Of a stretch of 64,000 nt of DNA, positions 53,701 to 64,000 are shown piece by piece; position 1 is the stretch's first letter; each line of letters opens with the position of its first letter. A program made the position numbers and the translations under genes. The DNA comes from Nymphaea colorata (lineage: Eukaryota > Streptophyta > Magnoliopsida > Nymphaeales > Nymphaeaceae), in assembly GCF_008831285.2 (NCBI RefSeq), contig NC_045140.1:26244131-26308130 (forward strand). Reading direction: 5' to 3'. Below the pieces are notes generated by a model. The model made no database searches and was not told the origin of the DNA. It was given only the letters and a program-made list of their open reading frames with translations.

Positions 53701-56511
53701 AGATGAAACCAAAGATAGTATAACAAAAAACATGAAATAAAAACATTGGGAGACAAGTAATGAAATGGAAACCAGAGTCACACCTATTAGCATTCGAAAC
53801 CATCATCATCAAGTCGCCCTCTTTAACCCCAGCAGCACTTAACTGCTCTGTGTTCTTCATCTCTTTCCCATTGAAAAGTAACTGCTGGTTCTGAATTGGC
53901 ACATTTGTCTGCATATAGAACATAGAGAAGGGTTGAAATCATAAGTGACATAAATGAAAATATTAGGAATTTAGGAGAACATATACATTTAAGCTTCCAC
54001 CACCATGCTGCCCTAATTTTTATTCCATGGAACTGAATGTTAAAATCCATGCCCTCCCTAAACTCACCTCCACCTCTAGGAGTGCTTTTACATTCTCCAC
54101 CTATTCAGCAACAACAGGACAGGAAATCAGATAAAGAAAATAATAACTGCCCACATGTCGGAAGATAACAGTTACATGCTAAAACTACTAGGAAGAATGC
54201 CAAAATTGTGATAACAACTGAAATAACAGTTACTAAAGTCAGTAGCATCCAAACACAATTAAACAATTGGGCCAAGCAACGGTCCTTTGTATGCCTATGA
54301 AATGCACTGAAGAACATCACTTTTATTGCAAGCATAAAATTTAAGAAAAAGAACATAATATAATTATCAGCGGAACTTGCATGTCAAGAACCAAATTTAT
54401 CAAGCTTCTTAATAAAAGAAAATTTTAGCCTGTTGAATGAAAACAATAGATAGTGGAAACAATGCCATTTGAATGATAACAATACATAATGGAAACAAAC
54501 GATAATGTGCCAAAAAAGTTTACGAAGCATCGGCACATAAAAATGGGAATAAGTTGCTTCTTATGTTTAGCAAACTCAGCAGCAGAGTCAACCAAGGAAA
54601 GAGAACAAGATCCATAGTTGTACATCAACCATCATTCTGAAGGCTTTATAATCTGGGATCTTACTTTTAGATCCACCTTGACACTAGATTGTTTAGTTCC
54701 TTCATGTTTCCATTTGTTTTCATAATGGGGTTGGTGATGATCAATAGTGGAAACTCTTTTTCTCCAGCTTTCCCCTTTCCCAAAGTGTTATCATTAACTT
54801 GGTTTTTTTTTTTTTCATTACTGTCATGGTTATTTGTCATACATGAGCCCACGTGTTAACACTCTTGGAACCAGAAATTTGAAGTTGAGCATGCAGTTGA
54901 TATTTTTGAGCTAGTGCACAGTATATGATAATTTTTTCATAAATTTGGCTGATTTAATCATCATTAAAATCAAGTCTTACACTAACTACATGGCACTAGC
55001 TTTATTATTTCTCTATCTCCTCCTATCAAGAGTTATAAGTTCTATCCCTTTACATTCCTGCATGCACCTCTTATTGCTAGAAAATCCAACACAGGCTTCT
55101 TTTCTCCAAATTCCTTTGCATCATATCAACTTTCACATTAGTGTGCAATAGGAAAACCAACATATAAAAAGCAACTTAAATGGCATTCTCTAGTATTTAT
55201 ATATGACCTGATGTTTATGTTTTTCCATTTTTAATCTGATAAAAATAAAGCAACGATGTTAAATCATTGAGTAAGCTCAACTAAACTCCCATCCTGGAGT
55301 TCCAACATGAGCAACAACTTTTTATTACATCCTCAAGTCCAAGAATGTTGTTTCTAAGTTTCTGATAATTGAGAAACTAAATATTAATAACTATCCCATC
55401 AAAATAATCCATCACTATTGTAACATTCCGACCAATACAGATTGAAGAATGTCCCCGGTACATGTGGCACTGAACACCTAGCTACACGAAAAAATAATTA
55501 TCTAATTGAAAACATTCATTGCCAGTATGGACTAAAGCATTCGAAACAATATGTTGAAGTCGTGAAAACTGTACAGAATAGGTGCAGCACATTAACACCT
55601 GGCTACAAGAAGAAAATTGTGACTTTAAATGACAAAAAGCATCCCCAAGGTACAGAACTCCGATCAGCACCTCTTGAAGAATGTACAAAACAAGCGCAAG
55701 ACCAAGCATCCAGCTACAGGAAGAATAATTGCATTCTTACACGAAGAATGCCTTTAGAAACCAATACATATGCATAAATTCTATGCTTAAAAAGCCTATA
55801 AATTTAGAAATAACAAAAAGGTGTGGCATGAAAAGACTAAAGCGGCATGGAAGAGCCAATAATGTCAAAATTAATCGTCAGAGAAGAGGCTGTTTTCTGA
55901 CCAAGTGGATGTTAGAGATTAACAAGATAAGACTGGATAATTGGGATAGCACAATACGTCCCGTTATCCCATATCCCCCGCAAACCACAAAACTGGTTAT
56001 ATGACCGGATCTGAGTACCATCTAAAAGTCGTTAACTCCCAATTTCCCAAATGACCTACCCCAGTTCGGACGTCCCACGAGTTAAGCTACTTCCCCTACC
56101 ACGATGACGGTGTTTTCCGGAATCTCTAGCCATGAAGAGATATCGGAGGAACGATTCCTCAGTCCATTTTAACTGTTTCTCCACTTCAACTTACTGTTTT
56201 ATATTCTAAAAAGACCAATTCGAACTGCATTGCTCCAATCACGACATACATGTAGACCATCCATTTGAAACGCCAAAATGTCCAGTGTCCTCCAACTCTC
56301 CAAGAGTTTCAAACCTCACCACTAACTAACTCCAAAAATGAAACCATTATGAAATCCTCACCAAGAACAAGAAAGAAACCCTAACAGGGAACCGAGGCAA
56401 TCATAGAGGAACAGACATATCGACAGAAAAGGGGGAAGCCATTACCGACTCGTCGGCATCGACATCGAGGGTAACGAATTGCTCATCCGCAGTCATCACA
56501 GTAATCTTCAT
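42081..56511 (-). CDS. DDI1-like ubiquitin-receptor protease, 16 exons
   Basis: The exons, in gene order, are 56446..56511, 54068..54100, 53784..53908, 52776..52884, 51284..51400, 50304..50369, 44856..44918, 44725..44769, 44368..44429, 44059..44152, 43709..43801, 43548..43617, 43280..43356, 42829..42895, 42675..42700 and 42081..42209. They give 413 residues, essentially the Arabidopsis DDI1 length. Residues 1-75 form a ubiquitin-like domain (MKITVMTADEQF, NQQLLFNGKEM). A retropepsin-like domain follows, with the catalytic Asp in AFVDSGAQST (Asp212) and then FLFGLDMLRKHQ. The C-terminus is a UBA domain (VTQLMDLGFSRETV, AAGFLFAG). DDI1 proteins carry ubiquitinated cargo to the proteasome and can act as aspartic proteases. 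All parts look intact. The exon 7 donor was set at 44855 (GTATGT) to keep the family spacing ARVVMLYVD. Introns 1 (2.3 kb) and 6 (5.4 kb) are large, and intron 6 is swollen by retroelements. Confidence 0.95.
45190..45540. repeat. Low-complexity A/T tract in DDI1 intron 6
   Basis: Runs such as GAAAAAAACG and TTTTTTCGTGTTTTTT make this section nearly simple sequence, with oppositely oriented purine and pyrimidine blocks that could pair. It may be an old MITE core, but no termini could be fixed. Confidence 0.4.
46597..46869 (-). repeat. 3' LTR of the outer element
   Basis: About 273 bp, similar along its whole length to 49668-49934, sharing phrases such as CTAATTCCATT, GAGACATGTTT and ATTATATTGGA. 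Its outer terminus has decayed (CG in place of TG on the plus strand). Confidence 0.75.
46954..46958. repeat. Target duplication (TCTTC), left copy
   Basis: The five bases before the inner element are TCTTC, repeated directly after it at 48326-48330. This 5-bp length is standard for LTR retrotransposon integration. Confidence 0.85.
47142..47447 (-). pseudogene. Copia RNase H / pol C-terminal fragment
   Basis: The minus strand encodes the end of a Ty1/copia polyprotein: MKCDNKTAKYIANYP is the usual RNase H CDN motif region. In another frame HERTKYIELDCHYIGHKM follows, so a frameshift has occurred, and the end is SGGYLHQPNHSS and KLNMIDIYAPA, the usual copia C-terminus. The stop codon overlaps the polypurine tract, as is normal. 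Integrase, reverse transcriptase and gag are missing. Confidence 0.85.
48061..48074 (-). other. Primer-binding site of the inner element
   Basis: TGGTATCAGAGCCA on the minus strand, complementary to the 3' end of plant initiator tRNA-Met, immediately adjacent to the 5' LTR. Confidence 0.9.
48326..48330. repeat. Target duplication (TCTTC), right copy
   Basis: Matches 46954-46958 exactly and marks the right end of the inner element. Confidence 0.85.
49668..49934 (-). repeat. 5' LTR of the outer element
   Basis: About 267 bp, starting next to the primer-binding site and ending CTTATCA. It aligns with 46597-46869 but carries many substitutions and small gaps. Confidence 0.75.
50727..50793. repeat. 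(GA)n microsatellite in DDI1 intron 5
   Basis: A long, nearly pure GA tract with a few GGGA interruptions. Read on the gene strand it is a CT tract. Confidence 0.92.
51500..51890 (-). mobile_element. Possible Ty3/gypsy integrase scrap in DDI1 intron 4
   Basis: Inside the intron between DDI1 exons 4 and 5, the minus-strand frame contains GSFSKWAEAIPLKE preceded by KGIMCLLAAK. This resembles the integrase core of plant gypsy elements, where a stretch like FSKWAEA follows the first catalytic Asp. The surrounding residues do not fit well and no LTRs were found, so it is at best a short fossil. GC content is above that of the rest of the intron. Confidence 0.4.
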
Positions 56512-57428
56512 CGTCTATCTGAATACTCGACGTCGCTGCTCGATTGATGGGTCCGAATCGTCCGATCTATCTATTTGGCGCGCGATCCTTCGCGCGCTGT
56601 GAGAATTCTCTGATGAATAAAAAGGACGAAACGCTTCCGTAACAAGGAAGAAAATTCCGGTTTCCTTTACTTTTTCAATCCAGTCAGCAATAATAGGAAT
56701 AATTACATCTAGCAACCAACTTATCGCTGCTTTACATGTCAGTTTCAGACCCTTTACGTCCCAAATTCCGGACCCGCCGGATTCATTTGCTTTACGTCCA
56801 AAGACCAAGAACATTGGCGGTTCTGTTTGGCGGAAAGAGGAAAAGGAGAGAAGAAAAAAAAAAACTAAACAATCTGTTATATAGTATTGGACGGTATAAC
56901 TTCCAAAAACTATTGCTAAAGAAAAAATCATAGTGATTAGTTAGCCATCAGACGACTGATTTCAATTTTTTCATATAAAAGATGCAAAAAAAGTTAGTTA
57001 TTCAATACATGAGAGAAGATTTAAAGATAATTATTGAATCTTAGTTTAAACTTAAAAAAAGGTCGATGACTTTTGTGCTCGAAGTGCTTGTTGGCAACGC
57101 GGCATAGCTGAGGTAGGTGAGAGCTTCACTTATTATTTATAGCAATATAATTTATCACACCCCAGATCGTGACTTTTTTATTTTCCAATCGGTTTCAAAT
57201 TGAAGGCCTTTATTTGATTAACCAACATTTTACCAGTCGGATGCAGTAATAATTACAGCTTCATCTGGGATTCTGGTCAGTCCGTGGGTGCAAGGTGCAG
57301 AGTCCAAATCCTGCGCCCGTCTGCGAGTGTTACGAAGCTACCATGAGTTATGTACGCCTCTCTAACGAAGCGTCCGCGTCTTCAACTCAGGCGGGGAATG
57401 GGGTACTCGAGTTTCAGTTCAGGAAGGA
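56512..57428. promoter_or_regulatory. DDI1 upstream region
   Basis: DDI1 begins at 56511 on the minus strand, so its 5' UTR and promoter lie here. A CpG-rich palindromic phrase (GGCGCGCGATCCTTCGCGCGC) is at 56578-56598. The part from about 56930 to 57300 is AT-rich and unassigned. Confidence 0.4.
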
Positions 57429-60400
57429 ATGAATCATGGAGGCTGGAGGCGCAGCATGTCGATGGTGGTGGCCAGCCCGACCTGCATCGTGGGTGGTGCC
57501 TTCGGAGCAGGCGGCAGGGAGGCTCTGACGGGCATCCAGGAGAACGTGGCCACCATACTAGCAAAGGAGTCCTCCGTTTTCATCGGCGCCTTCTTCTCCA
57601 AAAGCAGCAGCTGTTACGTGTTCAAACTTGGCGTCCTTCGGAACCAAGACCTCTCTCTTTCTGATTTCCGGAGTTTATTCGACGACTCACCATTGTCACC
57701 ATGATTCTCTTTAATACTTTTAGCTGAACCGCCGTATTTAACTTGATGTATCGTTGTTCGGAATATTTAATGGTACATTATAATACGTCATTTTTGCAGC
57801 AGAGAATAACTTTCGGTACTTGCTTAGGCTTTCACTTTTCATTCAAAAAAACAGTTTGAAGATACCGTGAGCTAAGGCATTTATGATAAATCAACTCCAT
57901 TGACTTCCTTCGCGGATGCCTAGGGAAGTTGAACTGGTTTGGTGGTGCACCGGGGATGCATTTACGTGAACCCACTTGGATCTGTAGAAGACCTAAAGTG
58001 GTACTAAAAAACTCGGAATTTCTTGTATTTCCCGTTTGATGCTTAGTTGCCTATAAATCCTAAAACCTTCAAAGAGGTTCTCTTTCTACATGCATCAGAT
58101 TTGTAATGTACTAGAACGATGGGAGCTGATTGTAGACAAAATACATGATTGAAGGCTCTTATGTTTACTTAGGATAAGGGTCTGACAAGGTTGATGCTGG
58201 AAGCTTTTCTATAAGCACTTTGGGACCTTCTCAAAGCTGGAGTTTCAGTCAACTAAAAGGGAGTCCGCGGTTGTTTTGTTAGTTGGAAGTGAATTATCTA
58301 CAACCTTTTCACCTATAGTGTTTGTCCTATTCAAGAAATCTCCCTTTCAAGTGGATTGAAGGAATTTGTTCACATTCAAGTTATTTGGTAAACTTAGGAT
58401 TAACCCTGAGGACATCTCTTGCCATTCTCCCTGCTGAATTCAGGATCTATTGAATATTCTGCCTTATTTTTTATAGAAATCCTTGAGATTTGTCCTAGAA
58501 ATTCCCTTTCCATGTGTACTGAAACTTAATAGAATATCACAAATAATCTTCATGGGGCCTAATCCTATGCACGTAGTGCTGAGCACCTCAGTAAAGAAAG
58601 CATTTATGCAGTAAAAAGAGAGAGAATTCTTATAGTTGGGGATGGATGAGGAACTGAAATCAAGTTGCTGAACTACTTTCCTGACTCTGCCTTTTGAACA
58701 TTTTTGAACTTACCGACTCTAAATGTTTTTGGTGAATATTGTAAGTATATGACTGTCTATTTGTGTCATTGTGAATGCATCTATCATGCAATTTACTGGG
58801 TCTATGGTGATAGCCTGCTGGTGACTGATAGTCCATGATGCTGGATATTAGTCCTACTCATAACTGGAGTTCATCAGATTGGTTTTATTTGATCGATGTT
58901 GTATTTGGTAGACATAATAATCTAGCTTTTTTTTTATTTTTTTTGGCAAAATTTAGGTATGTCCAATGAGGGTGCTCCTGCTAAATTTGTTAACGTTTAC
59001 ATTTGTTGGAACGATACAGTATGTGATATTTCAAAAATAAGGTGAAACATTCATCGTGGGATCACAGTAAGCATGAGGGTTCATTGTGCCCATTTTTACT
59101 AATACTTTTTCTGTATGACAAAAGTTAGCCTACTTTTTCTCTTAAATCTTGGAAATGGGTATTTTGTAGGTATGCCTCCTGAGTGGTTATTATTACAAAA
59201 AAAAGAGTCTCATGCAGCATGTAATGAAATTGATGGCAAAGCTAGTAACTTGAAAGATTTTTGTTTCAAACATCAAACAACATATGAACTATAAATGATC
59301 ATTGCTGGTAAATTTTGAGATCATGGTTCTGTAGCACATCTTAATTGATTTCATCTACTTCGACTGTCTACTTTGTGCAGATATGTTTATGTCTGGCATG
59401 CGGTGATGGTATACTGGGCTGGTGTCCTTCTGGCATCACCAGAGATGATGAAATACATCCTGTTCTTCAATATCCATTCCAAGGGATGTAAGATAGATAC
59501 TGGCAGATATTTTAATTTAAAAATGATGTTTCTGGCTATGTTGTAGCTCAAAATCTAGACTAACTCAAGGTAGATATGCAGAATGTATTAATAGGAACAC
59601 TTGGAACTGGATTTGGCAGCCAGATTCCAGTGAATCGCCAATATCAGCATCCACTTGAAAATTCTACTGCTAATTAGAAGTTTCAGCGCCAAGTACTTGA
59701 TTTGCTGCATGGGCCATAGCATGGATTGCATATACAGTATGTATTTTTTACATTGACATTGTCCCTTGATTTTGCATAAACTTCAGTTTTTTCTGTATTG
59801 TTATTATCAATGGCTTTCAGTTCAATAAGTGCAATAATGCGAGCCTCTGAACACTATATGCCAATTTCCAACATTGTTGACCTTGTGCATTGCATCTGTC
59901 ACAACAGTTTCCTTCTTGGTGAAGTTGTGGTTCCTGATTGGAACATGTTCTATGTGTAATTCTGTTTCTTCCGTATATGACAGATACCATCAAGCTGTAC
60001 TTTCTACATGTATCGCCACCCTGTTGAGGAATTTCATGCTTCTGCCCATGCTGTAGGTGGTTGTGCAGTCTATGTTAGGTAGGTTTGATATGTTTGCAAG
60101 TGAATCTGCTGGGTTTCCCCCACTATCTTCTTTGTTTCGTCCTTTTTAAAAGTAGTGTTTTGTTTACAGTGATAAACCTGACACAATTTCACAATTGTGA
60201 AAAAGCCAGTGCCTCCTGATGGATCAGTGGTAAGAGCAAAATGTGCTGGAAACCATAAACGTGATTGTTTGTTCATCAACCCTGTTATGGATGAAAATGG
60301 CCGTGCCTACCCTCTACCGAGGAAAGGCAAAGCGTATCAGTACCCATTACTTCCCTTGTTTCCTTGTGCGGCCTTTGAAGATCTGGAATATGAATAAGTT

Positions 60401-61430
60401 GTCTGGTATCCTGGGCATCTTCAATATCCAGGGGGCAGGCACTTTACCCTCTCTGGATACAGTTCAAGATGTCACAAGTCACAACTCCAAGTATGTTACA
60501 GTTTACAGGCCAGAAGAGCCCCGAAGACATTGATCATATTAAACAGATAGTGCATGGGAATTGGACAGGAGATTGTGCAGTATATGCATTTAATGTAGGT
60601 ACAATTTACAGTCCCTATATGTCCAGGTTGCCGTTTGTAGTGACCTCGATACTGAACAAGGAAAGTAAAAAGTAATTCTTCATTTAAACTTTTTCTTGAT
60701 TTTCCTCAAAAACAAATTCAGGAGTAGCTTGCAGTGGAATTGAAAACAGAAACCTCTTTACAAGTAGAAAAAAATTATACAATGCTTGACTTCTTCCCAA
60801 ATAAAGAATGCTATTATTCTTGGAATGGGCAGAACGCTTCCAGTTGTGTTAGTTAACTGCAAAATGCAATCTTTATGCCTTCTACATGCAGTTAGCATAA
60901 TTTGGTGCATTCATTGTGCAGCAATGGTTTTAAACCGGAGCAACTCACTTAACCAATCCCTTTATAAGCCCTTGAAGAAATTACAATCCATCTTCATTAA
61001 GGCACACACGTCTACATGCTTAAGACCCCAAGTCTGAAAATGGAACCGTGTTCTGATACCACATGTTACAACTCAGCCCACTTGCACAACAGGCCCAAAC
61101 TCCTAGTTTGGCATATCTTAATCTGCCCCCTACTAGTTCTGGTTCTAACCAGAAAAAAATTGGGAACCAGGACAATCAATTACTTAACCAACCGCTTTAT
61201 GAGCCCTTGAAGATTTCTCTTAATTTTTAATACAAGAGTAACTTCTCACTTACAATATTGATCAGAAGTTTCATTCTGCACTGTTGCGTTTGATTGATAC
61301 GTACACTCTGATGGTGTTGTTAAAGTAATTGGTTTTATTCATGATCCTTATGTCTTGCAGTTGTCCATTAAAGGAAGAGGCTGGGGCTGATACGGATCAT
61401 ATCTAAGAGTGAAAACAAGGAAAAGTTTGG
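57429..61430 (+). pseudogene. Raffinose synthase family pseudogene (GH36)
   Basis: Fragments of one galactinol-sucrose galactosyltransferase lie in order on the plus strand across several frames. The N-terminal part (57440-57700) has SSVFIGAFFS and YVFKLGVLR. Near 57930 is WFGGAPG, where the family has WFGWCTWDAF, shifted by one lost base. From 59381, after an intron-like GTGCAG, comes YVYVWHAVMVYW. Then come TLGTGFGS and NRQYQHPLE (59590-59650), IMRASEHYMP and LGEVVVPDWNMFY (59830-59950), CLFINPVMDENG (60265-60300), LKIWNMNKLSGILGIFN (60376-60430), GNWTGDCAVYAFN (60556-60597) and IKGRGWG (about 61368). Stops and frame changes lie between the pieces, and much of the N-terminal catalytic half is missing. 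The functional enzyme makes raffinose-family sugars in the cytosol. An intron-like junction suggests a duplicated gene, not a processed copy. I do not think it is active. Confidence 0.8.
60925..61240 (+). repeat. Dispersed repeat, copy within the pseudogene
   Basis: Shares phrases with the repeat at 6640-7215 (ACAACTCAGCCCACTTGCAC, then ACTTAACCAACC and GCCCTTGAAGATT). It sits between the GNWTGDCAVYAF piece and the last C-terminal piece of the raffinose synthase pseudogene, so it probably inserted into that gene copy. Confidence 0.5.
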
Positions 61431-63197
61431 GGTGAGCTTATGTAAGAGTGAAAACAAGGAGATGTCTGTGCCCGTCAATGTGATAGATGATAGTTTATGT
61501 TTGATGGCGGAGCTAGGTCATTTGTCCCTCTGTGAAAGCTTGATTTGTATTTTTGAGGTACAAATTTGGATAGGACCTGCTACTTTTTCAGGCTTGAACT
61601 ATACAGCCCTTGTTGGAAACATTCTTCACTCGCCTGCCTGCCAATATTTGGTAAAGCTGTCCTGCTTCAAGGCTATAATCTATGTTTTTGTTATAGCCCT
61701 CTCTCTCTCTCTGCTGCAGATATTAGATTCATTTTCCTGTTAGTCTATTTTTTCTCATGTACTACTCTGCTGCTTGATGCTTTCTCATAATGTTGTCCTG
61801 GCAAGGCCCTTTCATGGTGCTCTTTGTCATGTCATTGTCTTGTTAGAGTCTTCTTCCTTATGACCAGGCTGCTGCCTGAGCTTTCTCATGATGGTGTCCT
61901 TGCAAGGCTCTTTTCTGGTGCTCTTTTAATGCCTGGTGGTTGATGTGCACTAGCTTATCTCTCAAGGGTTGTAAGCCCATTAAATGGTCTGGAATATGAA
62001 GTGTTCCTTATTTGTTCATCGAAGAAAAAAATTCTCGTTTTCTTAAATAAAGGGCTACTTGCATGTGAATCCAAGTTTCTTGTGAAAAGGTGGTTGGCAC
62101 ACTTAAAGTGAACCAGCACAGGTTGATTATTCAGGCGATGCAACTCAGGAAGTGAAGGTGCCAAGCTTTTAAGGGTGATTCTGTTACAGGTATTGAGCGA
62201 AATTCCCTTCTCGACCGGGAAACTGCGTTTCCAAAGAGCAATGTTTCATAGGTTTCTCGAAAATGCTTTTTTGGATTGGAAAAGATGGCACCTAATGGAC
62301 TGCCCATTTGATTTTTTGGCCTGCTTTTTTCAGCAAGCTGTGTCCTTTTCATACAAAAAGGGAGAATAAAACAAACGTCCCTTTCGGGTGAAAGGGATAA
62401 GGGAAAGAAAACTTTTCCCCGAACATGAATTCACTTTTTTAGGTAGATTAGGTACAAGAATTCATATGGAAAATGTTTCGGAGTATAAAGAATATTTTGT
62501 GGTTTCTGGTTACTCGAAATTGAATTGGAAGAGACTTTCATGTGAAAGGATTGGAAAGACTAGAAAAACAGAAAACCACAGGTTTTTTTCTTCTTCTGTA
62601 TCAATTTCTCTTTTCCTACCACAATTCAACTACCAAAGGAGCCGCAAGCGATTTGGCGTTTCGGAAGTCACCTAATTCAGAGTTTACTATTGGCAAATCG
62701 AGAGCAGACGATCGTCTTCATGCGGTAACACTAAGAAATGTATTGTTCATCATCAACAAAAAAACTCAGTGAAAGACAACTACCAACGTATTATCAGGAC
62801 TGACATGCATGGAGGGAGTGCAAGAATCCCAAACCTGCAATCCTTTAACCAAAAAGTCAGGAGAAAAATCAACACAGTGGCAATCCCCAAGCAGTGCTTG
62901 TTCTAATCATGTATCTTCCATTGCTCAATATTTGATGCTGAATATTGCGTCCAAATATAACAGAGAGGAAAAGAATCAAACATATTAATTTCAATAGGAA
63001 CTGCAATTAATCAATATCAGTACACTCTGCACCACTAGCAAAATCCCACCTACATTATTATATACCATCCTCCCAAGCAAAACGAGAAAATGCTTCCCAC
63101 CCACCAAATAATACCCAAGAAAGAAAAGAACTATAATAGAAAACCAAGAGGAGGAAAAAGGAAGCAAAGAACGCGCAGCAACCATTACAGATTAGAG
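61431..63197. other. Intergenic, no gene recognised
   Basis: Short CT-rich runs occur near 61695-61720. The stretch 61790-61930 contains two diverged copies of a phrase around CTTTCTCATRATGKTGTCCT. The section 62165-62770 has a different feel, with many GAAAGG and AAGGG phrases, but none of its frames could be assigned. The end should contain the 3' UTR of the small membrane-protein gene. Confidence 0.45.
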
Positions 63198-63419
63198 CTA
63201 AGGATAATAAACAGGAGCTCCATGGACACGGAAGACGGGGCCTTGCGTTTCTGGCGGCGGAGAGTAAACCTGCATCTTCCCACTGCAATTACCATGGACG
63301 CATTGCTTGATCTTCTGGAATCCATGTGCAAAGATTCCAAACCCAAACAGAAGACCAATAAGGATGACCAAAAGGATCAACACGGTGCAGCACCTGCACA
63401 TCTTCGCTGAGCAGCACAT
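63198..63419 (-). CDS. Small conserved plant transmembrane protein
   Basis: A 73-residue single-exon frame beginning MCCSAKMCRCCTVLIL. It has one strongly hydrophobic segment (about residues 11-33, VLILLVILIGLLFGFGIFAH) after a Cys-rich N-terminus, then a basic stretch FQKIKQCVHG and a Pro-rich tail. Small plant proteins with an N-terminal MCC, cysteines and ILIGLLFGFG are widespread, but I know of no established function. The clustered cysteines at the N-terminus could be palmitoylated, which is inference. The start is the only ATG giving this signature. The frame stands out from flanking DNA by its composition. Introns in the UTRs cannot be excluded. Confidence 0.75.
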   Translation of the reverse strand: MCCSAKMCRCCTVLILLVILIGLLFGFGIFAHGFQKIKQCVHGNCSGKMQVYSPPPETQGPVFRVHGAPVYYP

Positions 63420-64000
63420 GGCTTCTCTCCTTCAAATAGCCACCAAGATTATGGATTTGGGGAGGTTGGTTTTAGAGAGAAAGAGAGAAAGAAGAACCAA
63501 GATTTTGATCTCTCTTCCCCTCTCGAGTCAGTAGGAAGGATTGCAATTTGGGTGAGGACGTTCTAAAAAAAAGGAGGAGCGTGCACTTTAGGAAAGCGTG
63601 TTTTTTGTGGGGTTGGCCGCTGTGTTTCAGGTCATGCGTCGCTTTCTACGAGACTTTTTGATAACTGATGACGCTTGTTCTTTTTCAAATTTTCCTTCGC
63701 CTGTTCTTAACACTTTCTGGGACTTCTTTTCTGAATTCGTGTCAACTGCAACCCTACTTCTGGTTTTAAGTTTTGCAACGATTGATTATACTGTCCTTAC
63801 TTCACGACATACTTTTGTTATGTGGTATATCCTTCTTCTACGTAATCTTTGTATAATTATATGCAGATTTCTTCCACATTATACATATATTTCTGTTTGT
63901 CCTTATTTTTTGATATTATCGTATGATTTATTATATTGATCGTTTAGAAAATGAACTGCTCATGTTAAACTTGTAGAGTCTGAGTGCGGACCTGGCTCGT
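63420..64000. other. Upstream region of the small membrane-protein gene
   Basis: The first 120 bases are purine-rich (GAGAGAAAGAGAGAAAG) and likely 5' UTR of the minus-strand gene. The rest is AT-rich. A plus-strand frame at 63598-63939 is hydrophobic but shows no family signature, and I do not call it. Confidence 0.45.

Noticed and set aside
52776-54100. Frames in large DDI1 introns considered as separate small genes
   Set aside because: The supported coding pieces here join in phase into the DDI1 protein. The rest of these frames are intronic read-through.
62165-62770. Segment of distinctive composition considered as an organelle DNA insertion
   Set aside because: Translated in several frames and compared from memory with plastid and mitochondrial genes (ccmFc, rps3, accD). 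No match was found, so it is left unassigned. A nucleotide search against organelle genomes would decide.
63598-63939. 113-codon hydrophobic plus-strand frame near the right edge
   Set aside because: AT-rich, with hydrophobicity explained by T-rich codons and no conserved motif.
1-64000. tRNA, rRNA, CRISPR arrays or bacterial-type operons
   Set aside because: No cloverleaf-like segments, rRNA stretches or regularly spaced direct repeats were seen. The window is clearly plant nuclear DNA.

Overview
The window is nuclear DNA of a flowering plant. Its genes are broken by many short GT-AG introns, the intergenic DNA is AT-rich and repeat-laden, and the encoded proteins are plant-specific (methionine S-methyltransferase, a chloroplast AAED1-like protein, a kinesin of the KIN-7N type, a DUF4378 protein, plant-type NDUFB3). 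I cannot place the species from sequence alone.

Layout from left to right. 1-3.2 kb is intergenic. 3.2-4.7 kb (minus) is a three-exon DUF4378 protein gene. 4.7-8.2 kb is intergenic, with a dispersed repeat family and the 3' remnant of a LINE. 8.2-16.6 kb (minus) is an 18-exon kinesin gene, modelled at 820 residues. It shares a 0.9-kb divergent upstream region with a 7-exon chloroplast thioredoxin-fold gene, AAED1-like, at 17.5-19.8 kb (plus). That gene converges on a 12-exon methionine S-methyltransferase gene at 20.9-28.7 kb (minus), modelled at 1,094 residues and containing one GC-AG intron. 28.7-39.5 kb is a gene-poor stretch with a probable Tourist-like MITE and several tandem duplications. 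39.5-39.7 kb (minus) is the single-exon complex I subunit NDUFB3. 42.1-56.5 kb (minus) is a 16-exon DDI1 gene (ubiquitin-like, retropepsin and UBA domains, 413 residues). Its 5.4-kb sixth intron holds one LTR retroelement nested inside another, and its fourth intron holds a possible gypsy integrase scrap. 57.4-61.4 kb (plus) is a broken raffinose-synthase-family pseudogene. 63.2-63.4 kb (minus) is a small conserved membrane-protein gene. The remainder is intergenic.

The genes form no pathway or cluster. They are ordinary housekeeping genes: sulfur metabolism, a mitotic motor, redox, respiration and proteasome shuttling. All exon models were built by hand from reading frame, splice consensus and remembered family sequences; each keeps one frame from start to stop, and several total lengths match the Arabidopsis orthologues as I recall them. 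I found no undescribed system. The most interesting features are the nested LTR elements with intact boundary signals, the decayed raffinose synthase gene, the GC-AG intron, a microsatellite sitting on a splice donor, and a perfect 116-bp tandem duplication.
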